A stretch of DNA of 64,000 bases from Streptomyces bambusae (GCF_020532645.1 NZ_JAJAUZ010000008.1:1-64000), one strand, 5' to 3'; counted from the first letter of the stretch, positions 44,702 through 55,086 are shown. A program made the numbers and translations. The notes: generated by a model from the letters alone, not told the origin.

Positions 44702-45508
44702 TCAGGGGGCCGTGACGAAGTCGATGAGGGCTTCGACCCGGGACAGGAGGGACGGTTCCAGGTCCTGGTAGGTGTGGACGCGGGACAGGATGTGCTGCCA
44801 GGCGGCCCCGGTGGGCAGCGGCCAGCCGAGCGCGTGGCAGACGCCCGTCTTCCAGTCCTGGCCCGGCGGGACCACCGGCCAGGCGGGGATTCCCAGAGAG
44901 CCCGGTTTCACCGCCTGCCAGACGTCCACGTACGGGTGGCCCACGACCAGGACGTTCGGGTCCGTGACCGCCGCCGCCAGGCGGGACTCCTTGGAGCCGG
45001 GCACCAGGTGGTCGACCAGGACTCCGAGCCGCGCGTCCGCCGACGGGGCGAACTCCGCGACGACCGCCGCCAGGTCGTCGATCCCGGACAGGTACTCCAC
45101 GACGACGCCCTCGATGCGCAGGTCGTCACCCCAGACCCGCTCCACCAGCTCCGCGTCGTGCCGCCCCTCCACGTAGATCCGCCCGGCCCGTGCCACCCGC
45201 GCCCGCGCCCCCGGGACCGCCACCGACCCCGACGCCGTGCGGGCCGGTGCGGCCGGGCGCCGGGACGGGCGGACCAGGGTGACGACCTCGCCCTCCAGCA
45301 GGAAGCCCCGCGGTTCCAGCGGGAAGACCCGCCGCTTCCCGAAGCGGTCCTCCAGCGTCACCGTCCCGCCCTCGCAGGCGGTCACCGCGCCGCAGAAGTC
45401 CGTACCGGCCACCTCCACGACCAGATCCGGATCCGCCGGCACCTCCGGCACCGGCCGGGCGGCGCTCCGCTTCCACGGCGGGGTCAGGTCGGGTGAGTAC
45501 TCGCGCAT
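44702..45508 (-). CDS. DUF3097 domain-containing protein
   Basis: A 268-residue protein of the actinobacterial DUF3097 family, function unknown. The N-terminal part (about 30-95) is a small beta barrel (VVEVAGTDFCGAVTACEGGTVTLEDRFGKRRVFPL). The rest (from GRIYVEGRHDAELVERVWGDDLR) looks like a TOPRIM-type core: an acidic strand E-G-R-H-D, then VVVEYLSGIDDL and LGVLVDHLVPGSKE. A TACTGT box 7 nt before the ATG suggests a leaderless mRNA. TOPRIM is my inference from the strand pattern, not a search result. Confidence 0.85.
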   Translation of the reverse strand: MREYSPDLTPPWKRSAARPVPEVPADPDLVVEVAGTDFCGAVTACEGGTVTLEDRFGKRRVFPLEPRGFLLEGEVVTLVRPSRRPAAPARTASGSVAVPGARARVARAGRIYVEGRHDAELVERVWGDDLRIEGVVVEYLSGIDDLAAVVAEFAPSADARLGVLVDHLVPGSKESRLAAAVTDPNVLVVGHPYVDVWQAVKPGSLGIPAWPVVPPGQDWKTGVCHALGWPLPTGAAWQHILSRVHTYQDLEPSLLSRVEALIDFVTAP

Positions 45509-45515
45509 TCGGACG

Positions 45516-45521
45516 ACAGTA
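45516..45521 (-). promoter_or_regulatory. -10 box for leaderless DUF3097 gene
   Basis: Minus-strand TACTGT followed after 7 nt by ATG 45508. Confidence 0.4.
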
Positions 45522-45536
45522 GGGAGGGGGGCCGGG

Positions 45537-46262
45537 TCAGGAAGGCGACACGCCGAAACGCGCCGCCAGTGTGGCGCGTTGCGCACGCACGAACGCCGCG
45601 TCCACCACCGCCCCGTGCCCCGGCACGTACACCGCGTCCTCGCCGCCCAGCGCCAGCAGCCGGCCGATCGCCGCCGGCCACTGCCTGCGGACCGCGTCGA
45701 AACCCGCCTGAGGTTCGCCGGACTCCTCCACGAGGTCCCCGCAGAACACGACCTCCTGCTCGCCCGGCACGAACACCGCCAGATCGTGCCCGGTGTGCCC
45801 CGGCCCGACGTTCGCCAGCAGCACCTGCACCCCGCCCAGGTCCAGCGTCCACTCGCCCGAGACCAGGTGCCGCGGCGGCACCAGCAGCTCCACCGAATCC
45901 GCGGCCTCCGCCTCTGCCAGCCCGTGCCGTACGGCCTCCTCCCGCAGCAGGTCCCGGCCCGCCAGCAGCAGCCCGTCCAGGCCCACCGCGCCGTAGACCT
46001 CGGCCCCCGAGAACGCCGAGGCGCCCAGGACATGGTCGAAATGGCCGTGCGTGAATGCGATATGAGTCACTCTGCGGCCCGCCAGCCGCTCCGCCTGGGC
46101 CCGCAGCGCGGCCCCCTCGCGGACACAGGAGCCGGGGTCGACGAGCAGCACCGCATCGTCTCCCACCACCAGTCCCGCCGTGCAGTCCCACACCGGGAGG
46201 CGCAGCCGGCCGGTTCGCCCGGTCAGCCCCTCCCACCCGGCCTCTTCCCATTGGACGTCCAT
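45537..46262 (-). CDS. MBL-fold metallo-hydrolase
   Basis: A 241-residue metallo-beta-lactamase-fold hydrolase. Motifs: VLLVDPGSC, the metal site THGHFDHVLG, GPGHTGHDLAVFVP, FCGDLVEE, and YVPGHG. All usual ligands are present, so it should be an active hydrolase. Substrate unknown; the glyoxalase II and lactonase types share this pattern. A TAGCGT box 6 nt before the ATG gives a leaderless mRNA. Only 28 nt separate it from the DUF3097 start. Confidence 0.9.
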   Translation of the reverse strand: MDVQWEEAGWEGLTGRTGRLRLPVWDCTAGLVVGDDAVLLVDPGSCVREGAALRAQAERLAGRRVTHIAFTHGHFDHVLGASAFSGAEVYGAVGLDGLLLAGRDLLREEAVRHGLAEAEAADSVELLVPPRHLVSGEWTLDLGGVQVLLANVGPGHTGHDLAVFVPGEQEVVFCGDLVEESGEPQAGFDAVRRQWPAAIGRLLALGGEDAVYVPGHGAVVDAAFVRAQRATLAARFGVSPS

Positions 46263-46268
46263 GGCGCG

Positions 46269-46274
46269 ACGCTA
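46269..46274 (-). promoter_or_regulatory. -10 box for leaderless MBL gene
   Basis: Minus-strand TAGCGT followed after 6 nt by ATG 46262. Confidence 0.4.
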
Positions 46275-46290
46275 CCGTGACGGGCCGCCC

Positions 46291-46321
46291 TTGCTAGGGG
46301 TGTACCTCACCGCCGTACACT
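46291..46321 (+). promoter_or_regulatory. Promoter of hrcA-dnaJ
   Basis: TTGCTA (46291-46296), a 19-nt spacer and TACACT (46316-46321). The predicted start near 46328 sits just before the CIRCE element. Confidence 0.55.
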
Positions 46322-46334
46322 GACCGGGGGATCT

Positions 46335-46361
46335 CTGGCACTCGGGCAGCCCGAGTGCCAG
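46335..46361 (+). promoter_or_regulatory. CIRCE element (HrcA operator)
   Basis: A perfect 9-bp inverted repeat, CTGGCACTC-N9-GAGTGCCAG. The consensus CIRCE is TTAGCACTC-N9-GAGTGCTAA, so arms match at 7 of 9 positions and the 9-nt spacer is exact. It lies between the promoter and hrcA, so HrcA should repress its own operon at normal temperature. Confidence 0.9.
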
Positions 46362-46412
46362 CAGCAGGACCGCAACGGAACGAACAGGCATCACAGCTGG
46401 AGGTGTGCGCCG

Positions 46413-47429
46413 ATGCTCAGCGAACGCAGACTCGAGGTGTTGCGCGCCATCGTCCAGGACTACGTCGGGACGGAGGAGCCGGTCGGCTCCAAGGCGCTCA
46501 CGGAGCGCCACAAGCTCGGCGTCTCGCCGGCCACCGTGCGCAACGACATGGCGGTCCTGGAGGACGAGGGGTACATCGCCCAGCCGCACACCAGCGCCGG
46601 CCGCATCCCGACCGACAAGGGCTACCGGCTCTTCGTCGACCGGCTCGCGGGCGTCAAGCCGCTGTCCTCGCCGGAGCGCCGGGCCATCCAGAACTTCCTG
46701 GACGGCGCCGTCGACCTCGACGACGTGGTGGGACGCACGGTCAGGCTGCTCGCGCAGCTGACCCGGCAGGTGGCGGTCGTGCAGTACCCGTCGCTGACGC
46801 GCTCCACCGTCCGGCACGTCGAACTGCTCGCGCTGGCACCCGCCCGCCTGATGCTCGTCCTCATCACCGACACCGGCCGGGTCGAGCAGCGGATGGTCGA
46901 CGCACCGGCGCCGTTCGGCGAGGCCGCGCTGGCCGACCTGCGGGCCCGGCTCAACAGCCGGGTCGTCGGCCGCCGGTTCGCGGACGTGCCGCAGCTGGTG
47001 CAGGACCTGCCGGAGTCGTTCGAGACGGACGACCGCGGCACCGTCCAGGTCGTCCTCGCTACCCTGCTGGAAACCCTGGTGGAAGAGACCGAAGAACGGC
47101 TGATGATCGGCGGCACCGCCAACCTCACCCGCTTCGGGCACGACTTCCCCCTCACGATCAGGCCGGTGCTGGAGGCGCTGGAGGAGCAGGTCGTGCTCCT
47201 CAAGCTGCTCGGCGAGGCCAACGAATCCGGCATGACCGTACGCATTGGGCATGAGAACGCCTACGAGGGACTGAACTCCACGTCCGTCGTCTCGGTCGGC
47301 TACGGTTCGGGCGGCGAGGCAGTCGCCAAACTCGGCGTGGTCGGACCGACCCGCATGGACTACCCCGGAACGATGGGAGCGGTACGCGCAGTGGCACGTT
47401 ACGTCGGACAGATCCTGGCGGAGTCGTAA
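46413..47429 (+). CDS. hrcA: Heat-inducible transcriptional repressor HrcA
   Basis: HrcA represses heat-shock genes through CIRCE and is kept active by GroEL. The 338 residues have the N-terminal winged helix ([24 protein letters not shown] ... [19 protein letters not shown]), the [11 protein letters not shown] turn, the GAF-like middle, and the C-terminal [11 protein letters not shown]...[19 protein letters not shown] lies 51 nt upstream. dnaJ starts at the base after the stop codon. Confidence 0.96.
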   Translation: MLSERRLEVLRAIVQDYVGTEEPVGSKALTERHKLGVSPATVRNDMAVLEDEGYIAQPHTSAGRIPTDKGYRLFVDRLAGVKPLSSPERRAIQNFLDGAVDLDDVVGRTVRLLAQLTRQVAVVQYPSLTRSTVRHVELLALAPARLMLVLITDTGRVEQRMVDAPAPFGEAALADLRARLNSRVVGRRFADVPQLVQDLPESFETDDRGTVQVVLATLLETLVEETEERLMIGGTANLTRFGHDFPLTIRPVLEALEEQVVLLKLLGEANESGMTVRIGHENAYEGLNSTSVVSVGYGSGGEAVAKLGVVGPTRMDYPGTMGAVRAVARYVGQILAES

Positions 47430-48569
47430 GTGGCCACGGACTACTACGCCGTGCTCGGCGTACGCCGCGACGCGTCTCCGGACGAGATCAAGAAGGCCTT
47501 CCGCAAGCTCGCCCGCGAGCTGCACCCGGACGTGAACCCCGATCCCAAGACGCAGGAGCGTTTCAAGGAGATCAACGCCGCGTACGAGGTGCTGTCGGAC
47601 CCGCAGAAGAAGCAGGTCTACGACCTCGGCGGGGACCCGCTGTCCGCCTCGGGCGGCGGCGGTGGCGCAGGCGGCTTCGGCGCCGGCGGCTTCGGGAACT
47701 TCTCGGACATCATGGACGCCTTCTTCGGACAGGCGTCCCAGCGGGGCCCGCGTTCGCGCACCCGCCGCGGCCAGGACGCGATGATCCGCCTGGACCTGGA
47801 ACTCGACGAGGCGGCCTTCGGGACCACCAAGGAGCTCCAGGTCGACACGGCGATCGTGTGCACCGGCTGCTCCGGCGAGGGCGCCGCCCCCGGCACCTCC
47901 GCCCAGACCTGTGACATGTGCCGCGGCCGCGGCGAGGTCTCCCAGGTCACCCGCTCCTTCCTGGGCCAGGTCATGACCTCGCGCCCGTGCCCGCAGTGCC
48001 AGGGCTTCGGCACCGTGGTCCCGACCCCGTGCCCCGAGTGCGCGGGCGACGGCCGGGTCCGGTCCCGTCGCAGCCTCACCGTCAAGATCCCCGCCGGTGT
48101 GGAGAACGGGACCCGCATCCAGCTCTCCGGCGAGGGCGAGGTCGGCCCCGGCGGCGGCCCCGCCGGCGACCTGTACGTGGAGATCCACGAGCTCCCGCAC
48201 CCGGTGTTCCAGCGGCGCGGCGACGACCTGCACTGCACCGTGACCATCCCGATGACGGCGGCCGCGCTGGGCACCAAGTGCCCGCTGGAGACGCTCGACG
48301 GGATGGAGGAGGTCGACATCCGGCCCGGCACCCAGTCCGGCCAGTCGATCCCGCTGCACGGGCGCGGCGTCACGCACCTGCGCGGCGGCGGCCGGGGCGA
48401 CCTCATCGTGCACGTCGAGGTCCAGACCCCGAACAAGCTCGACCCGCAGCAGGAGGACCTCCTCCGCCAGCTCGCCAAGCTCCGCGGCGAGGAACGCCCC
48501 CTGGGCCAGTTCCAGCCGGGGCAGCAGGGGCTCTTCAGCCGTCTGAAGGACGCGTTCAACGGGCGTTGA
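47430..48569 (+). CDS. dnaJ: Chaperone DnaJ
   Basis: DnaJ is the co-chaperone that delivers clients to DnaK. The 379 residues show the J domain with HPD at 32-34, a Gly/Phe-rich linker, the zinc domain with four CXXCXGXG repeats (about 144-205), and the C-terminal client-binding domains. It follows hrcA without a gap, sharing CIRCE control. This is the hrcA-linked copy that Streptomyces keeps in addition to the one in the dnaK operon. The last 18 codons are duplicated 125 nt downstream (see repeat). Confidence 0.96.
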   Translation: MATDYYAVLGVRRDASPDEIKKAFRKLARELHPDVNPDPKTQERFKEINAAYEVLSDPQKKQVYDLGGDPLSASGGGGGAGGFGAGGFGNFSDIMDAFFGQASQRGPRSRTRRGQDAMIRLDLELDEAAFGTTKELQVDTAIVCTGCSGEGAAPGTSAQTCDMCRGRGEVSQVTRSFLGQVMTSRPCPQCQGFGTVVPTPCPECAGDGRVRSRRSLTVKIPAGVENGTRIQLSGEGEVGPGGGPAGDLYVEIHELPHPVFQRRGDDLHCTVTIPMTAAALGTKCPLETLDGMEEVDIRPGTQSGQSIPLHGRGVTHLRGGGRGDLIVHVEVQTPNKLDPQQEDLLRQLAKLRGEERPLGQFQPGQQGLFSRLKDAFNGR

Positions 48570-48586
48570 CGCCTGACGGGCGGCGG
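48513..48586 (+). repeat. Duplicated dnaJ 3' end, copy 1
   Basis: This 74-bp stretch covers the last codons of dnaJ and 17 nt after its stop. It matches 48638-48711 with four mismatches. Confidence 0.85.
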
Positions 48587-48637
48587 TGGGTTGCCGCGCC
48601 CCGGGGGTCCGGGGGTGGCTCCCCGGGTGGATGCGGT

Positions 48638-48711
48638 CAGCCGGGGCAGCAGGGGCTCTTCAGTCGCCTGAAGGACGCGTTCAACGGGCGCTGACGCCTG
48701 ACGGACGGCGG
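48638..48711 (+). repeat. Duplicated dnaJ 3' end, copy 2
   Basis: A 74-bp copy of 48513-48586, 95 percent identical and starting 125 bp later. The three differences inside the coding part are all synonymous (AGC/AGT, CGT/CGC, CGT/CGC), so this copy still encodes the same [18 protein letters not shown] tail and stop although nothing is attached. The 51 bp between copies and the region up to 48849 hold no gene that I can support. Confidence 0.85.
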
Positions 48712-48837
48712 CGGGCCGGGCTTCCGGTTCGCCGCCGTCGGGCTTCCCCTACCGGCGGCCGGGCCACGGCCGGCGCGTTCCGGTCGCCGGACTATGCCAG
48801 GCGAATGCCCTGATTCGGCCTGGTGCGGGGGACATGG

Positions 48838-48843
48838 CACGAT
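48838..48843 (+). promoter_or_regulatory. -10 box for nitronate monooxygenase gene
   Basis: CACGAT ends 6 nt before ATG 48850; leaderless type. Confidence 0.35.
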
Positions 48844-48849
48844 GCGCTC

Positions 48850-49926
48850 ATGTCCTCCGCACTGAGCGATCTCTGCCGGTATCCGGTCGTGCAGGCTCCG
48901 ATGGCAGGCGGCGGTTCCCGCCCCGAACTCGCCGCGGCCGTGTCGGACGCGGGCGGACTCGGATTCCTGGCCGGCGGCTACAAGACCGCCGACGGCATGT
49001 ACCAGGAGATCAAGCGGCTCCGCGCGCTCAGTGCCCGCCCCTTCGGCGTCAACCTCTTCATGCCGCAGCCCCCGGCCGTGGACCCGGCCGCCGTCGAGGC
49101 GTACCGCGGCCAGCTCGCCGGCGAGGCCACCTGGTACGACACCCCGCTCGGCGAGGACGTCTTCGGCGGCTGTGACGACGGCTACGACGCCAAGGTCGCG
49201 ATCCTCCTCGACGACCCGGTGCCGCTGGTCTCCTTCACCTTCGGCTGCCCCGACCCCGCCACCCTCGACGCCTTCCACCGCGCCGGAACCTGCACCGCGG
49301 TGACCGTCACCACCGCCGAGGAGGCACGGACCGCGCAGCACGCCGGCGCCCAGGCGGTCTGCGTGCAGGGCATCGAGGCCGGCGGCCACCAGGGCACCCA
49401 CCGCGACGACCCGGAGGCCGACGGCGGCGGCTTCGGCCTGCTGCCGCTCGTCGCGCAGGTCCGCGAGGCCGTCGCGGTCCCGATCATCGCCGCCGGCGGC
49501 CTGATGCGGGGGGCGCAGATAGCCGCCGTGCTGGCCGCGGGCGCGGCCGCCGCCCAGCTCGGCACCGCGTTCCTGCCCTGCCCGGAGTCCGGCGCCGACC
49601 CGCTGCACAAGCGGGCCCTGACCGACCCGCTGTTCTCCCGCACCGAGCTGACCCGGGCCTTCTCCGGGCGGCCCGCCCGCGGGCTGGTCAACCGGTTCAT
49701 GCGCGAACACGGCCCCTATGCGCCGGCCGCGTACCCGCAGGTGCATCATCTGACCACCGGACTGCGCAAGGCCGCCGCCGACGCGGGCGACCCGCAGGGG
49801 ATGGCCCTGTGGGCCGGACAGGGCCACCGGCTGGCCCGCACCCTGCCCGCCGGGCAGCTGGTGGAGGTTCTCACGGCCGAAGTGGCCGAAGCGCAGAGCG
49901 CGATGCAGATGAGGAGTGCGTCATGA
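48850..49926 (+). CDS. Nitronate monooxygenase
   Basis: A 358-residue FMN-dependent (beta/alpha)8 enzyme of the nitronate monooxygenase (2-nitropropane dioxygenase) family, which oxidises alkyl nitronates. Motifs: PVVQAPMAGGGSRPELAAAVSDAGGLGFLAGGY at the N-terminus, VCVQGIEAGGHQGTH with the catalytic histidine, IIAAGGLMRGAQIAAVLAAGAAAAQLGTAFL for the phosphate-binding end of the barrel. The stop overlaps rsmE by 4 nt (ATGA), so it is co-transcribed with the rRNA methyltransferase. Substrate in the cell is unknown; the role may be detoxification. Confidence 0.9.
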   Translation: MSSALSDLCRYPVVQAPMAGGGSRPELAAAVSDAGGLGFLAGGYKTADGMYQEIKRLRALSARPFGVNLFMPQPPAVDPAAVEAYRGQLAGEATWYDTPLGEDVFGGCDDGYDAKVAILLDDPVPLVSFTFGCPDPATLDAFHRAGTCTAVTVTTAEEARTAQHAGAQAVCVQGIEAGGHQGTHRDDPEADGGGFGLLPLVAQVREAVAVPIIAAGGLMRGAQIAAVLAAGAAAAQLGTAFLPCPESGADPLHKRALTDPLFSRTELTRAFSGRPARGLVNRFMREHGPYAPAAYPQVHHLTTGLRKAAADAGDPQGMALWAGQGHRLARTLPAGQLVEVLTAEVAEAQSAMQMRSAS

Positions 49927-50666
49927 CCGCCCCCGTGTTCGTGGTCGACAAGGTGCCCGCCGGGCCGCAGTTCGTCCTGGACGGGCCCGAAGGCCGGCAC
50001 GCGGTCTCCGTGAAGCGGCTGGAACCCGGCGAGGAGGTCGTCCTCACCGACGGCCGCGGCGCCTGGGCCGAGGGCGTGGTCGCGGCCGCCGAGGGCAAGG
50101 ACCGCCTGGTGGTCGACGTACGGACGGTCGCCGAGGAGCCCGAGCCGGCCCCGCGGATCACCGTGGTGCAGGCCCTGCCCAAGGGCGACCGCGGCGAGCT
50201 GGCCGTCGAGACCATGACCGAGACCGGGGTCGACGCGATCGTGCCCTGGCAGGCCGCCCGCTGCATCACCCAGTGGCGCGGCGACCGGGGCGCCAAGTCC
50301 CTGGCCAAGTGGCGCAACACGGCCCGCGAGGCTGGCAAGCAGTCCCGCCGGGTCCGCTTTCCCGAGGTCACCGAGGCCCTGTCCACCAAGCAGGTCGCCG
50401 CCCTGCTCGCGGAGGCCGACCTCGCGGTCGTCCTGCACGAGGACCGGGACGCCGACAGCGGCGCGCTGGCCCTCGCCGAGCTGCCCGCGGCCGGCTCGAT
50501 CGTGGTCGTCGTCGGCCCCGAGGGCGGCGTCTCGCCGGAGGAGCTGGCCGTGTTCGCCGAGGCCGGCGCCCGCCCGTACCGGCTGGGACGCTCGGTGCTG
50601 CGCACCTCCACGGCCGGCACCGCGGCCACCGCCGTCCTCCTGGCCCGCACCGGTCGCTGGTCGTAG
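49923..50666 (+). CDS. rsmE: 16S rRNA m3U1498 methyltransferase
   Basis: RsmE methylates U1498 of 16S rRNA. It is a 247-residue SPOUT-class protein: an N-terminal PUA-like domain (DGPEGRHAVSVKRLEPGEEVVLTDGRG), QALPKGDRGELAVETMTETGVDAIVPW, and the C-terminal trefoil knot VVVVGPEGGVSPEELAVF ... YRLGRSVLRTSTAGTAA. ATG overlaps the stop of the preceding gene. Confidence 0.95.
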   Translation: MTAPVFVVDKVPAGPQFVLDGPEGRHAVSVKRLEPGEEVVLTDGRGAWAEGVVAAAEGKDRLVVDVRTVAEEPEPAPRITVVQALPKGDRGELAVETMTETGVDAIVPWQAARCITQWRGDRGAKSLAKWRNTAREAGKQSRRVRFPEVTEALSTKQVAALLAEADLAVVLHEDRDADSGALALAELPAAGSIVVVVGPEGGVSPEELAVFAEAGARPYRLGRSVLRTSTAGTAATAVLLARTGRWS

Positions 50667-50713
50667 CAGCCGGGCTCCAGGGCCCGTCGAGCGGTCCCCG
50701 GCCGGGCGCTCGC

Positions 50714-50719
50714 TACGAT
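50714..50719 (+). promoter_or_regulatory. -10 box for HIT gene
   Basis: TACGAT would start transcription near 50726, about 28 nt before ATG 50754, which has a GGAGG site. Confidence 0.4.
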
Positions 50720-50753
50720 GCGACTGACCGATCACGCTACGGAGGCGAAGCAC

Positions 50754-51113
50754 ATGGCAGGGGAACCGCAGGCGGACTGCCTGTTCTGCAAGATCGTCAA
50801 GGGGGAGATCCCCGCGACGGTCGTGCGCGAGACGGAGACCACGGTCGCGTTCCGCGACATCAACCCGCAGGCCCCGACGCACGTCCTGGTGATCCCCAAG
50901 GCGCACTACCCGGACGCGGCCTCGCTGGCCGCCGCCGAGCCCGCGCTCGCCGCCGACGTGCTGCGGGAGGCCGGCGAGATCGCCGCCGAGGACAAGGTGG
51001 ACGGCTCCGGCTACCGGATCGTCTTCAACACCGGCACCGGCGCCGGCCAGACCGTCTTCCACGCCCACGCGCACGTGCTCGGCGGCCGCGGCCTCCAGTG
51101 GCCCCCGGGATAA
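50754..51113 (+). CDS. HIT family nucleotide hydrolase
   Basis: A 119-residue histidine-triad protein of the HINT type (purine nucleoside phosphoramidase). It has CLFCKIVKGEIPATVV, FRDINPQAPTHVLVIPK and the catalytic triad HAHAHVLGG (from the Q-T-V-F-H start). GGAGG is 8 nt before the ATG. Followed after 6 nt by rnz. Confidence 0.93.
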   Translation: MAGEPQADCLFCKIVKGEIPATVVRETETTVAFRDINPQAPTHVLVIPKAHYPDAASLAAAEPALAADVLREAGEIAAEDKVDGSGYRIVFNTGTGAGQTVFHAHAHVLGGRGLQWPPG

Positions 51114-51119
51114 CCCTCC

Positions 51120-52025
51120 GTGTCCGTACGTGAATTCGTGGTGCTCGGCACCGCGAGCCAGGTCCCGACCCGGCACCGCAACCACAACGGGTACCTGCTG
51201 CGCTGGGACGGAGAGGGGATCCTCTTCGATCCCGGCGAGGGCACCCAGCGGCAGATGCTGCGGGCCGGCGTGGCCGCGCACGACATCGACCGGATCTGCA
51301 TCACGCACTTCCACGGGGACCACTCGCTCGGCCTGGCCGGGGTGATCCAGCGGATCAACCTGGACCGGGTCCCGCACCCGGTCACGGCACACTTCCCGGC
51401 GTCCGGGCAGCAGTTCTACGACCGGCTGCGGCACGCCACCGCCTACCGTGAGACCGTCGTCATCGACGAGGCGCCGGTCAGCGCGGACGGGGTCCTCGCG
51501 GCCGGGCCGTCGTACCGGCTGGAGGCGCGCCGGCTGAGCCACCCCGTGGAGTCGTTCGGCTACCGGCTCACCGAGCCCGACGGCCGGCGGATCCTGCCGG
51601 AGCTGCTGGCCGGGTACGGGATCTCCGGGCCGGACGTGGGCCGGATCCAGCGCGAGGGCCGGCTCGGCGAGGTCAGGCTCGACCAGGTCAGCGAGGTCCG
51701 GCGGGGGCAGAGCTTCGCCTTCGTCATGGACACCCGGCTGTGCGAGGGCGTGGACGCGCTCGCCGAGGGCTGCGACATGCTCGTCATCGAGTCGACCTTC
51801 CTCGACGAGGACGAGCACCTGGCCACCGAGCACGGCCACCTGACCGCCGGGCAGGCCGCCCGGGTCGCCCGCGACGCAGGCGTCCGGCACCTGGTCCTGA
51901 CCCACTTCTCGCAGCGGTACACCGACCCCGAAGCCTTCGAACGGCAGGCCCGCGCGACCAGTTTCGACGGCGAACTGACCGTCGCCCAGGACCTCCTGAG
52001 GGTCCCGCTGCCCCGGCGCTCCTGA
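51120..52025 (+). CDS. rnz: Ribonuclease Z
   Basis: RNase Z cuts the 3' trailer from pre-tRNA, needed here since the tRNA-Ala genes do not encode CCA. The 301 residues are a metallo-beta-lactamase fold with H63-X-H65-X-D67-H68 (THFHGDH), [46 protein letters not shown] and ESTFLDEDE...[11 protein letters not shown], all RNase Z landmarks, with the exosite region between. It is short-form and probably dimeric. It follows the HIT gene closely. Confidence 0.92.
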   Translation: MSVREFVVLGTASQVPTRHRNHNGYLLRWDGEGILFDPGEGTQRQMLRAGVAAHDIDRICITHFHGDHSLGLAGVIQRINLDRVPHPVTAHFPASGQQFYDRLRHATAYRETVVIDEAPVSADGVLAAGPSYRLEARRLSHPVESFGYRLTEPDGRRILPELLAGYGISGPDVGRIQREGRLGEVRLDQVSEVRRGQSFAFVMDTRLCEGVDALAEGCDMLVIESTFLDEDEHLATEHGHLTAGQAARVARDAGVRHLVLTHFSQRYTDPEAFERQARATSFDGELTVAQDLLRVPLPRRS

Positions 52026-52205
52026 CCCCGCCCCCGGCCCGGCCGGCGCCCCGTACGCCGTATGCCGGTGATCTGGGCCACACTGGGTTTGGGGCGGGGG
52101 CATCCCGGGCAGGGCTGGCGGTCCTGCGGTGATTTTCCCTCCCGGCAGTCCCTGCCGCCCCTGCCGACGCAGCAGAAACGACCCCTCAGGACGGGGAGAC
52201 CTCAC

Positions 52206-53336
52206 GTGACCAGCCGGAACGGACACCACCCGCCCCTGCGAGCCCCGCTGGACCCGCTGCGCGCCGTAAGGGCCCCGCAGGACCCGGGCTGCGACGTGTT
52301 CCTGACCGGCACGGTCTTCCTGGACATCATCTTCACCGGGCTCGACTCCGCACCCGTCCGCGGCACCGAGTCCTGGGCCCGCGGCATGGGCTCCAGCCCC
52401 GGCGGCGTCGCCAACATGGCCACCGCCCTGGCCCGCCTCGGCCTGCGCACCTCGCTCGCCGCGGCCTTCGGCGACGACCACTACGGCGAGTACTGCTGGG
52501 ACGCTCTGGAGCAGGGCGAGGGCATCGACCTGTCGATGTCGCGGACCATCCCCGGCTGGCACTCACCGGTCACCGTGTCGATGGCGTACGAGGGCGAGCG
52601 GACGATGGTCTCGCACGGCCACGAGGCGCCCCCGCCGGCCGGGCCCGGCCCGTTCCCGGACTGCCCGCCCCGGGCCCGCGCCGCCGTAGCCTCCCTGGAA
52701 CCGGGCCGCCGGTCCGAGTGGATCGCCTCGGCCGCCGCCCGCGGCGCGCGGATCTTCGCCGACGTCGGCTGGGACGACAGCGGCCGCTGGGACCTCGACG
52801 GGCTGCACGACCTGGAGCACTGCGAGGCCTTCCTGCCGAACGCCGGCGAGGCCATGCACTACACCCGCACCGAGTGCCCGCTGGCCGCGGCCCGGGCGCT
52901 GGCCGAGCGGGTGCCGATCGCAGTCGTCACCATGGGGGCGGAGGGCTCGTACGCCGTCGACGGGCGGACCGGGGAGACCGCGCGGGTACCGGGCATCGCC
53001 GTGGCGGAGCTGGATCCCACCGGGGCCGGGGACGTGTACGTGGCCGGGTTCCTCACCGGGACCCTGGCCGGCTGGCCGCTGGCCGACCGGCTGGCGTTCG
53101 CCGGTCTGACGGCGGCGCTGTCGGTCCAGGAGTTCGGCGGCTCGCTGTCCGCGCCGGGGTGGCCGGAGGTCGCGGCCTGGTGGCGTGCCGTGCGGGAGCG
53201 GGCCGGCGGGCTGCCGGAGGAGCTGCGCCGGTACGGGTTCCTGGACGGGCTGCTCGCGGACTCGGCCCTCGACGCGGAAGCCTGCGGCCCGCGCCGCCGC
53301 GCCGTCCCCACCATCGGCTTCCGCCACTCCGCCTGA
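52206..53336 (+). CDS. PfkB family carbohydrate kinase
   Basis: A 376-residue ribokinase-type sugar kinase. Motifs: DVFLTGTVFLDIIF, SSPGGVANMATALARLGLRTSLAAAFGDDHYG, LPNAGEAMHYT, VVTMGAEGSYAV, and the catalytic signature LDPTGAGDVYVAGFL with the base Asp in GAGD. GGGGAG precedes GTG 52206. Substrate unknown. It lies upstream of the SIRP-like repeat and phoH and has no sugar-uptake genes nearby. Confidence 0.9.
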   Translation: MTSRNGHHPPLRAPLDPLRAVRAPQDPGCDVFLTGTVFLDIIFTGLDSAPVRGTESWARGMGSSPGGVANMATALARLGLRTSLAAAFGDDHYGEYCWDALEQGEGIDLSMSRTIPGWHSPVTVSMAYEGERTMVSHGHEAPPPAGPGPFPDCPPRARAAVASLEPGRRSEWIASAAARGARIFADVGWDDSGRWDLDGLHDLEHCEAFLPNAGEAMHYTRTECPLAAARALAERVPIAVVTMGAEGSYAVDGRTGETARVPGIAVAELDPTGAGDVYVAGFLTGTLAGWPLADRLAFAGLTAALSVQEFGGSLSAPGWPEVAAWWRAVRERAGGLPEELRRYGFLDGLLADSALDAEACGPRRRAVPTIGFRHSA

Positions 53337-53354
53337 CCCGGCGCCCCAGCCCAC

Positions 53355-53444
53355 GGGGCTCCGCCCCGGACCCCGGTCCTCAAACGCCGGACGGGCTTGA
53401 TTTTTTCCCCTGTCCGGACTTCGGCCGGTCCGGGGCGGAGCCCC
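53355..53444. repeat. Intergenic inverted repeat after PfkB kinase
   Basis: An 18-bp perfect inverted repeat (GGGGCTCCGCCCCGGACC at 53355-53372, its complement at 53427-53444) surrounds the recurring CCTCAAACGCCGGACGGGCTTG motif and a run of six T (53401-53406). It may terminate the kinase transcript. Same family as the repeats near 17850, 44590 and 59830. Confidence 0.65.
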
Positions 53445-53553
53445 GAAAACCTCTCGGAAGCGTCGCGGCGGCGTCGTACGCTTGGAAGTCACAGAGGTCG
53501 TCGAACGGCGAGACCTCGCAACGGGAGGTATGTGCAGGCCAGAGAGCCGGCCC

Positions 53554-54576
<1,023 letters not shown>

Positions 54577-54588
54577 TTCGAGAACCAC

Positions 54589-55086
54589 ATGTCGATCGAC
54601 GTCAACAACGAGTCCGGAACCGAGGTCGACGAGCAGGCGATCCTCGACGTCGCCCGCTACGCCCTGACCCGGATGCGGATCCACCCCCTCTCCGAGCTCT
54701 CGGTGATCGTGGTGGACGCCCAGGCGATGGAGGAGCTCCACATCCAGTGGATGGACCTGCCCGGACCCACTGACGTCATGTCCTTCCCGATGGACGAGCT
54801 GCGCCCGCCGACGAAGGACTCCGAGGAGCCCCCGCAGGGGCTCCTCGGCGACATCGTGCTCTGCCCCGAGGTCGCCAAGAAGCAGGGCGAGGACGCGCCC
54901 ACCGGGCACTCGATGGACGAGGAGCTCCAGCTCCTCACCGTCCACGGGGTCCTCCACCTGCTCGGCTACGACCACGAGGAGCCGGACGAGAAGGCCGAGA
55001 TGTTCGGCCTGCAGGCGGCGATCGTCGACGGCTGGCGGGCCGAGCGCGGCCTGACCGGTCCGTCGCCCGCGCCCACCGTCTCGTGA
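54589..55086 (+). CDS. ybeY: Endoribonuclease YbeY
   Basis: YbeY is a zinc-dependent endoribonuclease for 16S rRNA 3' maturation and ribosome quality control. The 165 residues contain the metal site [16 protein letters not shown] (HX3HX5H) and the family segments [36 protein letters not shown]. It follows phoH by 12 nt and overlaps the next gene as GTGA. Confidence 0.96.
   Translation: MSIDVNNESGTEVDEQAILDVARYALTRMRIHPLSELSVIVVDAQAMEELHIQWMDLPGPTDVMSFPMDELRPPTKDSEEPPQGLLGDIVLCPEVAKKQGEDAPTGHSMDEELQLLTVHGVLHLLGYDHEEPDEKAEMFGLQAAIVDGWRAERGLTGPSPAPTVS

Noticed and set aside
49809..49922. Longer N-terminus for RsmE from 49809
   Set aside because: It would overlap the end of the nitronate monooxygenase gene; the ATGA overlap at 49923 gives the family N-terminus.
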